Below the pieces are notes generated by a model. That model had not been told where the DNA came from, searched no databases, and was given only the letters and a program-made list of their open reading frames with translations. A program made the translations under genes and the position numbers. Below, piece after piece: positions 37,100 through 44,892 of a stretch of DNA of 64,000 bases. How positions within the stretch are numbered: the first letter of the stretch is position 1; every line of letters starts with the position of its first letter. The stretch is from Spirosoma telluris (GTDB taxonomy: Bacteria; Bacteroidota; Bacteroidia; Cytophagales; Spirosomataceae): NCBI GenBank assembly GCA_003259005.1, contig QLII01000001.1:3550501-3614500 (forward strand). Direction: 5' to 3'.

Positions 37100-39444
37100 T
37101 TAGTGTTTTCCCGTAAAGTTGTACTGAACGCCAACCACAAACGTGCGTGGAGCCGCAGGCGTGTAGGTTGTTCGGTCGGTGGCGTTGTTGCCCCGTGTGG
37201 CGTTGGTAGCGAAGAGCGCATTGGTTACGTTCAGGATATTCGAAAACACCTCGATGCCTTTCCATTGGTAACCCATCCGGACATTCGCGAAATCATACCC
37301 GCCATAATTGACCGTATTGGTCTGATTCTGATACCAGCTTGCGACATGCTGCCATTCGGCCGATGTCCGGAAATTCTTCAGCCAGACTGGATAATAGCTG
37401 ATTTCGGTATTCCAGAGCGTTCGTGGAGCCGATGGCATATCCTTTCCGTTTACGTTCTGAATGACATCGGAAGCCCGCTGACTCAGCGTAAATTCGACAA
37501 ACTGATGTACCGCATGTGTTCCCCCAAAACGGAAAAACACCTGCTTCGACGGTCGATAGGTAACGCCCAACTCAATACCCCGATGCAATGTCTTTCCTGC
37601 GGATTGGTAGTCGGTTGAGTTATCGGGCTGGCGAATACTGAGCAGTTCGTTCGTGCCATTCATCTGGTAGAGAGCGGCATCAACGTAGATTTTGTTGTTC
37701 AGCATGGACGCCCAGCCACCGATTTCCATGTTGTCGAATTTGGCGGGTTGCAGGTTGTAGTAGAACAAATCGCCGGAAGCCGTGGGCGTGGTTCGTTTCA
37801 GGAAAATCGACGTGAGGGCTGGTGGTGAAAAACCTTTGGCATAGTTAGCATATAGTCCTTTGCCATTACCCAAATCATAGGTCGCCCCGATTTTCGGGGT
37901 AACCTGGCTGTAGTCTTTACCACCCGTACTTTTGTCGAGTGCATTGGTATAATCAAACGCCATGCGGTCGTAACGCAAGCCTGCCGATAAGCGCAGTTTG
38001 GGCAGTGGCTCGAAATCATACTGCACATAAGCCGCTACGTTATGAATATCGGCCTGATAGTTAGCCAACTGAATATCGGGCCGCTCTTTCACCTGGGTGT
38101 ACCTGATCACTGATCTTTTGTCGGCCCGGAGTTCCGTCGTCAGGTCGGTCTGGTAGGCATAATAAGTATTCGGTGAGAGATCGAGCGTGGTTCCTACAAT
38201 CAGTTTACTATTCAGGAAATTCAGCTTCTGCGTATGCTGGGCAATGAAACCATAACTCTTGAAATCATTGCTGTTGATCTGCCCCGTAGCTGTTGCCGCA
38301 CCCGTTGTCCACCGAATGGAATAGGCCGGATTCTGACCCACGCTGTTGTTCCGTACAAAAGCCGTAATGAACGACTGAGAGCCGTCCTTCCAGTCGTGCT
38401 CTAAAGTCAATCGGCTTCGTAACGAGAATGTTTTGCGGTACGTAAAATCGGTGGTGCTCACGTACTGCCGGGCAAAAAAGGCCGTACTGTCTACACTCCC
38501 GCTGGTTTGCGAATTGTAATCATTATACGACAACGTACCCGTCAGGCGAGTTCTGGGTGTAAAGGCATATTCAAGTCGGGCGAAATACGATGACTTGTCA
38601 TAGTCTGAACTAGCCATCCATGAATCACGCTGCTTTGATACGAAACCGCCCAGGTAAATACCAAACTTACCCTGCCTTGCACCGGCACCAAACTGTAGCC
38701 GCTTATACCCCATTGGTCGAACTGAATACCCACGCGGGCAGTTGGAACCGCTGTTGGGCGCTGGGTGATAAAATTCACTGCCCCTCCCACGGCTTCAGGA
38801 CCGTAAATCGACGATACAGGTCCCTTAACCACCTCAATGGAACTAACCGTGAACTGATTCATTTCGAGCAGGGCATTGTGGTTAAACACGCCCATCGGCC
38901 GAATCGGGACGCCATCTTCCATATACAGAAAATACGCGTTAGTGGTCATGGGCTGTCGAATGGCCATCATGTGCTGTTCGTTGTTGAGGTTCACCATGAG
39001 CACACCTGGCGTTTTGTTAATGACCTCATAGATACTCGAAGGCTTGGTCTCGTTGATTAACTTAGCCGAGAGTTTAGAAATTGCGATGGGCGTTTCAGTA
39101 CGTAGCGCGGCCTCCCGATTCCCCGTCACAACGACGGTTTGGAGATCTTCGGCGGCTGGCTCAAGCGCAATCCGAAGCGGCTGGCCCGCTAGTAGCCTAA
39201 CCTCCTGGCGACGATACCCAACCGCCGATACGACGACTTTTGTGGTACTCGACACAACCGAAAAATGACCGTTTGCATCGGTAACGGCACCTGACTTGCC
39301 ATCGGCCCATGACAGCGTGACGCCGGGTAAAGGTTCTTTCGTTTGGGCATCGAAAATGAGCCCTTGTTTTACATCCTGCGCGGAAGCAGCACAGGCAATC
39401 ATAGCCCATAACCAACAGGTTACGAGTAATTTATAAATTTTCAC
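37100..39444 (-). CDS. TonB-dependent receptor with CarboxypepD-like domain (frame break)
   Basis: The receptor has about 782 residues: signal peptide (LVTCWLWAMIACAASAQ), carboxypeptidase-regulatory-like domain (GLIFDAQTKEPLPGVTLSW), a plug with VINKTPGVLMVNLNNEQHMM and VEVVKGP-like VSSIEVVKGPVSSIYGP, and a barrel ending FVVGVQYNFTGKH. The plug carries methionines and histidines (NEQHMMAIRQPMTT) that could favour a soft metal. A frame break at CCCC 38708-38711 is mended by one base (FDQWGYKRLQFGAG). It is followed by the BNR protein and preceded by two small Cys-rich proteins. The spacer at 37008-37099 has degenerate CGCAAAG-like repeats. Confidence 0.88.
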
Positions 39445-39524
39445 AAGGATATTAGTTTAAGTCGAAAATCCATTTCCAAACCTCACCGGTTCAAAACCTG
39501 ATAAGGTGTTTTTGCGAAAACGAC

Positions 39525-39902
39525 TTAAACTCGGGGTGGCTGAAACAGGCTTCCCAAGGGAGCTACATACGAAGGGAAGCGATAGGTTGGAAAGCCAGTA
39601 GACAGGAGCAGCTTCCAAACCGGAATGAATTGAAACAAAAAGCCTGCCTGATAAAACAGTTGCATAACCGGTGAATTATGGACTCGCTCAGTTGTCTCTT
39701 TATCCTGCTTGTCCTGCTGCGCTTTTAGCTGTTTGGCTAAGTAGCATTTGCCATCACAGTGGAGTTGAGGCTTATCACGGTTTTCACAAAGTACACGGGC
39801 AATGTAGTCTTTATCGAGCTGATAATGCGCGATGATTCCCCACGGACTAACCGTTGGTAGCAGCGTTGCAAACAGCAAAATATAGAGAATAATAGTCCGC
39901 AT
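39525..39902 (-). CDS. Small Cys-motif membrane protein, copy B
   Basis: The 125-residue protein has a hydrophobic N-terminus (TIILYILLFATLLPTVSPWG), a conserved block ARVLCENRDKPQLHCDGKC followed by YLAKQLKAQQ, a second hydrophobic segment, and a C-terminus ending APLGSLFQPPRV. The three cysteines and a histidine (C-x9-H-C-x3-C) look like a metal site just outside the membrane. It is a paralogue of the gene at 39998-40375. I know this pattern from unnamed Bacteroidota proteins beside TonB receptors, but it has no assigned function. Confidence 0.72.
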   Translation of the reverse strand: MRTIILYILLFATLLPTVSPWGIIAHYQLDKDYIARVLCENRDKPQLHCDGKCYLAKQLKAQQDKQDKETTERVHNSPVMQLFYQAGFLFQFIPVWKLLLSTGFPTYRFPSYVAPLGSLFQPPRV

Positions 39903-39997
39903 AGGGTGTATTTTACCGTAATGATTACCTAAAAGGAAAGCGTTGGGTTACAGTTGCGCTGGAATCGCAAAAGGCCAAAAAGCAAGAAGTGAAGAGG

Positions 39998-40375
39998 CTA
40001 GACTCGGGGCGGCTGAAACAAAGCGGCCAGGGGTGCCCGATAATCCGACAAGATGTAAGTCGGTAGGTGGTAAACAAAGAAACGGATGGTTTGCGGCTCC
40101 ATCAGAAACGAACTGATCTCGGCGCAAAACAGGGTAATAGTCGGCATATGCTGCAAACGAGAAGCCGTCTCTTTATTTTGCCGCTCCTGTTGCGCCTTCA
40201 GTTGTTTGGCCAGATAGCATTTACCGTCACAATGCAACTGGGGCTTATCGCGGTTTTCGCAGAGAACGCGGGCGATATAGTCCTTATTGGCGTGATAATA
40301 AGCAATGGTTCCCCACTGGCTGACCGCTGGCAGCAATGTTGCAATCAGGAGGATATAAACCAGTGCGATTTTCAT
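39998..40375 (-). CDS. Small Cys-motif membrane protein, copy A
   Basis: This is the first gene of the cluster, start at MKIALVYILL (the in-frame TTG nine bases upstream is less likely). It shares with copy B the identical block ARVLCENRDKPQLHCDGKC and YLAKQLKAQQ, while the following 60 residues have diverged, before a common end APLAALFQPPRV. A TACTTTTG box lies 7-14 bases before the start on the minus strand, which would make a very short leader. The block and tail are therefore under selection and the middle is not. A role in copper or other soft-metal handling is an inference from the cysteines and the adjacent TonB receptor. Confidence 0.72.
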   Translation of the reverse strand: MKIALVYILLIATLLPAVSQWGTIAYYHANKDYIARVLCENRDKPQLHCDGKCYLAKQLKAQQERQNKETASRLQHMPTITLFCAEISSFLMEPQTIRFFVYHLPTYILSDYRAPLAALFQPPRV

Positions 40376-40454
40376 CGGGCACAAAAGTACAGCGCAGTAG
40401 CTTAGGCTGTTCTTTTTATTTTAAAAACTTTACGGATTAAGCATCGTCGTAGCC

Positions 40455-40676
40455 TCACAAGGGGTGAATCAGATGGTTGTATTCCGTCCGGACAGCTAAC
40501 AAGCAGTCAGCACATAAACAGCCTTGGTAGGTTGATCTAATATATTGTTGCTGATCATCAGTCAGTTGAATTGACTGACATTGGCAAAAATTGATGCTCC
40601 CGACGCGGCATTCAAACGTACGATGACAACGAGCACAGGCAGCGTGCTGGTGCTTATCGGACAATTGGCTTTCCAT
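40455..40676 (-). CDS. Cysteine-rich CWC family protein
   Basis: The 73-residue protein, starting at MESQLSDKHQH, has the CWC pattern: CARCHRTFECRVGSINFCQC, then a helix and a final CLCADCL pair. Eight cysteines and flanking histidines suggest two zinc sites. The family is short and uncharacterised. Its start overlaps the 3' end of the PAS gene by 23 bases, so the two are translationally linked. Confidence 0.82.
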   Translation of the reverse strand: MESQLSDKHQHAACARCHRTFECRVGSINFCQCQSIQLTDDQQQYIRSTYQGCLCADCLLAVRTEYNHLIHPL

Positions 40677-41181
40677 TAGACTGAACTTCCTGTTCAAAGG
40701 CAATAAAGTTGACAACTTCTTTTTGCCGGTTAACGATTGGCCGAATCACAATGTGGCACCAGTAAGGAGTCTGGTCTTTCCGATAATTTATTATCCGTCC
40801 ACGCACGGGTTTCAGCCGATCAACTCCCTGTCGTATGCGTCGACGCATACGTGGTGATGTCGCTTCACCCTGCAAAAAACCGGGCTGTAGTCCTATGGCT
40901 TCCAGGCGAGAATAGCCTGTCATTTCTTCAAATCGGGCATTGACATATTGAATATGCTGGTCAATATCCGTTATCACAATTGCCCAGGCATCGCTTAGCA
41001 ACTCCTGGCGGACTGACGATGGCAATACCCAGTCCTGCGCTTTTTCCAACGACATCCATTCCGCTGTTTGAGGAAGCAGGCTCGTTTTTTGCCTGAATTC
41101 CCAGCCCGCCAACAAGGGGCTGTGTAGAAACTCCCGGTGCTGGTTAGCTAAATATTTGTCGTAAGGTCCGCAGAAATCCAT
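40654..41181 (-). CDS. PAS/LOV-like single-domain protein
   Basis: The 175-residue protein has about 60 N-terminal residues of unclear fold and a PAS domain (IVITDIDQHIQYVNARFEEMTGYSR). The order of elements is that of LOV photosensors, with GLQPGFLQG at the position of GRNCRFLQG, then RMRRRIRQGVDRLKPVRGRIINYRKDQTPYWC and FIAFEQEV. The flavin-adduct cysteine is absent (proline here), so it is unlikely to undergo the LOV photocycle. There is no kinase or output domain. It is overlapped by the CWC gene. Confidence 0.8.
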   Translation of the reverse strand: MDFCGPYDKYLANQHREFLHSPLLAGWEFRQKTSLLPQTAEWMSLEKAQDWVLPSSVRQELLSDAWAIVITDIDQHIQYVNARFEEMTGYSRLEAIGLQPGFLQGEATSPRMRRRIRQGVDRLKPVRGRIINYRKDQTPYWCHIVIRPIVNRQKEVVNFIAFEQEVQSNGKPIVR

Positions 41182-41264
41182 AATAGAACAAAGCTAACGA
41201 TTAAATCCGATCCAGTGTGGTTTTGACTACCTGTTGCATTACTTCGCCTTCTACATTTGTGGGC

Positions 41265-41590
41265 ATGAAAGGGGTTATGTGTCTTTTGTCGCTATGGATT
41301 CTTCTGCTAACGGGTTTACCCTGTCCAGATGCGGAGTGTCATGCGCAACCAAATAGGCTAACCAATGCATCGGCTCCTCACGCAACTAACGACCCCGATC
41401 ATGGGCACAAAGCACCCTGTAGTCCATTTTGCCATTGCACAACCTGTCTCGGCTTTTCTATTCCCCTTCGCCTGGCCATCCCCTCTCTGAATTACAAAGC
41501 GTACTGATTCCTACCAGTCGAGCCTTTGTCTATCAGTCGCCCAATCAGTCAGATGTAGCCCTTTCTATCTGGCAACCGCCTAAGCTATAA
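41265..41590 (+). CDS. DUF6660-like His/Cys-rich small protein (frame break)
   Basis: The start is taken at MKGVMCLLSLWILLLTG, which acts as signal or anchor. The mature part has HATNDPDHGHK followed by CSPFCHCTTC, a clear soft-metal or zinc motif that matches what I recall of DUF6660. One extra C in CCCC 41463-41466 gives IPPSPGHPLSELQSV and a natural end IWQPPKL at 41590; without it the protein ends early. The gene precedes a TonB receptor and a cation-efflux transporter, so a periplasmic metal chaperone role is likely. Confidence 0.75.
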
Positions 41591-41661
41591 GCGTTTTTCA
41601 CGGATTTTGTTCAGGCTGGTCATACCATCAGCCCCTATGTTCCATTGTATCTCCATACAGG

Positions 41662-43872
41662 ATGAAAAACGTTCTTCTATTTCTATTCTTTTCCCACTCC
41701 GTTTGGGGTGGGGCGTTTCGTCACGACACACTACACGTTGCCGCCCGCCACGCCTTCACGAAACAAGCGATTCCGGGTGCCACCATCCTGTTGATTGGTA
41801 CCCAAACTGGCGCAGCAACCGATGCCACTGGTTTTAGCCGGATGGTACTACCGCCCGATGGCCCTTATCGGCTGCGCATTTCAGCTGTCGGTTTTCAGTC
41901 GGTTTATCATACCCTGATCGCATCAACTAAGGATACGCTTCAAATTTTACTCGAACCGTCCGAAGAATCACTCGATGAAATAACCGTGTCGTCCACCCGA
42001 AGCGGTCGGAGTGTTTCCGACGAGCCAACACGGGTGGAGGTGATCGACGGGGAAGAGTTGGACGAAAAAGCAAATATGCAGCCCGCTAACATAGCTGTCA
42101 TTCTGCGGGAAAGCCCAGGAATTCAGGTGCAGCAAACGTCGGTTACGTCAGCGAATGCTACGTTTCGGATTCAGGGCCTGGATGGCCGCTATACCCAATT
42201 ATTGCAGGATGGTCTTCCGCTGTATAGTGGCTTTTCGAGTGGGCTGAGCTTAATGCAGGTGCCGCCCCTGAACCTGAAGCAAGTCGAATTAGTAAAAGGC
42301 TGCCAATCAACCTTATACGGTAGTGGTGCTATTGCGGGACTGGTCAATTTAGTCACCAAAGAACCTACTCGTGAGCGGGACTTATCGCTGTTGATTAACG
42401 GAACCTCCGCATTTGGTCTTGACCTCAATGCCTACTACGCCCAACGAAACGAAAAAGTAGGGCTGACGTTTTACGCTACGCGTAACCTGCAACGTGTTTA
42501 TGACGTCAACAACGACCAGTTTTCGGACCTCCCCCAAACGGCCCGCACGACCATCCAACCCAAATTTTTCTGGTATCCGACTCCAACCACGACGGTTTCG
42601 GCAGGAGTAATCTGGGTCCGTGAACATCGGGAGGGCGGGTATTTGCCGTCTATTGGAAGCGAAACGACCACCGGTTATACCGAAGCCAACGACTCCCGAC
42701 GGCTAGCCACCCAATTTCGGCTGGAAAAGCGATTTAGCAACGATGCGGTCCTGACTGTCAAGAATAGCTATAGTCGCTTCAAGCGGGCAATTATCCTGCC
42801 TGATTACAGCTTCGATGGGTTGCAGCAGTCGTCCTTTTCGGAGGTGAGTTATTTTAAACACCAGAAAAAAGCCGACTGGATTGCTGGTCTCAACCTGTGG
42901 ACAGATCGCTTCCAGAAGGAAGTACCAGCCAATACACTGGGAATCAGCAAGGTTTACAACCAGTCAATCGTCGGCTTTTTTGTCCAGAACACGCTAACAA
43001 TTTCCGACCAATTTAGCCTGGAAACAGGCTTGCGCGCTGATGCCGTGGCAACACAGGTTACGGGTGCCACTAGCTCCCGGCGACCAAAGCTATTTTTGTT
43101 GCCCCGTTTTTCCCTGCTGTATCGTGCCACTGACCACTGGACGAGCCGACTGGGTGGTGGCCTGGGCTACAAAGCACCAACTATTTTCACGGAAGATGCC
43201 GAACGCCTGTCCTTCCGAAATGTTAACCTGGGGTCAATTAGCAGCGATCAAACCGAATCGTCGATGGGTTTGAACTGGGACATTAATTACCGTACCGAGT
43301 TGGGCGACAAAACCACGCTGTCCGTTAATCAGTTATTCTTCTATACCCAACTAAACCGCCTGACGGTGCTGGCACCTGAGGTAAATCAATACAGTTTTCG
43401 CACGGCAAATGGGCAGTTGTCTACCCGAGGTTTTGAAACGAATGTACGACTGGTCTATCACGATTTTCATGGGTTTCTGGGATACTCCTTTATTGATACC
43501 AAAAGGCAGTACGACAACCTGACAGGCATGATTCCGCTGACGGCAAAGCACCGACTTTATTTTACGACGCTCTACGAGACGGATCGGCTTAAAACGGGCT
43601 TCGAGGCTTTCTATTCGGGAACACAGCAGCGAACCAATGGCACCAGCACGCCCGCCTACTGGACACTCGGCTACATGATTGAGCGAAAATGGTCGTTTGG
43701 TCGAAACACAAAGGGGAGCATTTTTATTAACTTCGAGAATTTCCTCGATGTGCGGCAGTCGCGTTTCGAGCCGTTAGTGAGCGGTACGGTTGTACAGCCT
43801 ACTTTTGTTACAGACATCTACGCCCCCACCGATGGTCGAATCATCAATGGAGGCATTAAACTAAAATTGTAG
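41662..43872 (+). CDS. TonB-dependent receptor (metal cluster)
   Basis: This is an intact 736-residue receptor. A signal peptide and CarboxypepD-like domain (AIPGATILLIGTQTGAATD) lead to a plug (VILRESPGIQVQQTSV, LKQVELVKGCQSTLYGSGA) and a barrel. The plug has a free cysteine directly after VKG, where most receptors have alanine, proline or serine. The last codons and the stop TAG form part of the palindrome at 43869-43936. Between a DUF6660-like protein and a CDF exporter, it probably imports zinc, copper or a chelate. Confidence 0.92.
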   Translation: MKNVLLFLFFSHSVWGGAFRHDTLHVAARHAFTKQAIPGATILLIGTQTGAATDATGFSRMVLPPDGPYRLRISAVGFQSVYHTLIASTKDTLQILLEPSEESLDEITVSSTRSGRSVSDEPTRVEVIDGEELDEKANMQPANIAVILRESPGIQVQQTSVTSANATFRIQGLDGRYTQLLQDGLPLYSGFSSGLSLMQVPPLNLKQVELVKGCQSTLYGSGAIAGLVNLVTKEPTRERDLSLLINGTSAFGLDLNAYYAQRNEKVGLTFYATRNLQRVYDVNNDQFSDLPQTARTTIQPKFFWYPTPTTTVSAGVIWVREHREGGYLPSIGSETTTGYTEANDSRRLATQFRLEKRFSNDAVLTVKNSYSRFKRAIILPDYSFDGLQQSSFSEVSYFKHQKKADWIAGLNLWTDRFQKEVPANTLGISKVYNQSIVGFFVQNTLTISDQFSLETGLRADAVATQVTGATSSRRPKLFLLPRFSLLYRATDHWTSRLGGGLGYKAPTIFTEDAERLSFRNVNLGSISSDQTESSMGLNWDINYRTELGDKTTLSVNQLFFYTQLNRLTVLAPEVNQYSFRTANGQLSTRGFETNVRLVYHDFHGFLGYSFIDTKRQYDNLTGMIPLTAKHRLYFTTLYETDRLKTGFEAFYSGTQQRTNGTSTPAYWTLGYMIERKWSFGRNTKGSIFINFENFLDVRQSRFEPLVSGTVVQPTFVTDIYAPTDGRIINGGIKLKL

Positions 43873-43936
43873 CGTGGACATCCTGTCCGCATTGCTGATT
43901 TAGCATATAACAATGCGGACAGGATGTCCACGCTAC
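43869..43936. repeat. 26-bp perfect inverted repeat, GTCCGCAT family
   Basis: Arms at 43869-43894 and 43911-43936 are exact complements with a 16-base loop. The outermost bases are GTAG, and the TAG is the stop codon of the TonB receptor gene. The inner arm GTGGACATCCTGTCCGCATTG resembles GTGAACCTCTGGTCCGCATAG at 19901, with paired changes on the opposite arm in each. Confidence 0.92.
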
Positions 43937-43946
43937 ACAACTATCT

Positions 43947-44870
43947 ATGGCGCACGACCATCACGACCACGCTGGTCATACTCACGGCCCTACCGTTCTG
44001 ACCTCCGTTAACCGGGCGTTAATCATTGGGGCTATCCTGAACGCGGGCTATGTTCTTGTCGAATTTACACTGGGCTTCTACTATAACTCACTGGCGCTCA
44101 TTGCCGATGCGGGCCATAATCTCAGCGATGTAGCGAGCTTACTGCTATCACTCCTGGCCTTTCGGCTGGCACGCGTTCGGCAGACGCCGAGCTTTACCTA
44201 TGGGTATCGGAAGAGTACGGTGCTGGCCTCTCTTACCAATGCAGTCATCCTGCTCATTACGATTGGGGCCATTTTCTGGGAAAGTCTTCAGCGCTTTCGT
44301 CATCCCGAACCGGTGGCGGGTGGTGCCGTAGCCTGGGTTGCTGCTGTCGGTATTGTTGTCAATACGGTTTCGGCGCTGCTCTTTTTCCGTAATAAAGAGC
44401 ATGACCTGAACGCAAAAGGTGCCTATCTGCACCTGGCCGTCGATGCCCTGGTTTCGTTGGGCGTAGTCGTAGCGGGTATTCTGATCAACTATACGGGCTG
44501 GACCTGGCTCGATCCGGTTATCGGTATTCTCGTTGCGGTTATCATTATGGGCTCAACCTGGCGATTACTGACCGATAGCCTGCGCCTGTCGATGGATGGT
44601 ATTCCGATAGGCATTGACCTCCCGGCTGTATTAGCCGATCTGCGGGCAGTAACGGGGGTAAAAGATGTGCATCACGTACACATCTGGGCAATGAGTACGA
44701 CCGAAAATGCGCTTACTGCTCACCTCGTTCTGCAACCGGGGTTATCAGACTCTCAGATTGTCGCTCTCAAACAGGATGCCCGCCATCGCCTTGAGCATCA
44801 AAAGATTAGTCATGCAACGCTCGAAACTGAAATCGTTGCCGAAGATGATTGTAAAACAGTGGTTTGCTGA
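43947..44870 (+). CDS. Cation diffusion facilitator (CzcD/ZnT type)
   Basis: The 307-residue inner-membrane protein exports zinc or related divalent ions in exchange for protons. It has a His-rich N-terminus (DHHDHAGHTHG), six membrane segments, the metal sites HNLSD in helix 2 and HLAVDAL in helix 5, and a cytoplasmic C-terminal domain with GVKDVHHVHIWAMS. It starts 11 bases past a palindromic repeat and is probably the third gene of the DUF6660-TonB cluster, giving uptake and efflux of the same metal. Confidence 0.95.
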   Translation: MAHDHHDHAGHTHGPTVLTSVNRALIIGAILNAGYVLVEFTLGFYYNSLALIADAGHNLSDVASLLLSLLAFRLARVRQTPSFTYGYRKSTVLASLTNAVILLITIGAIFWESLQRFRHPEPVAGGAVAWVAAVGIVVNTVSALLFFRNKEHDLNAKGAYLHLAVDALVSLGVVVAGILINYTGWTWLDPVIGILVAVIIMGSTWRLLTDSLRLSMDGIPIGIDLPAVLADLRAVTGVKDVHHVHIWAMSTTENALTAHLVLQPGLSDSQIVALKQDARHRLEHQKISHATLETEIVAEDDCKTVVC

Positions 44871-44892
44871 TTCCTGAATTAGTCCAGTCAGC

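Noticed and set aside
37103..37618. Plus-strand frame of 171 codons
   Set aside because: It is antisense to the C-terminal barrel of a TonB receptor and shows no family features.
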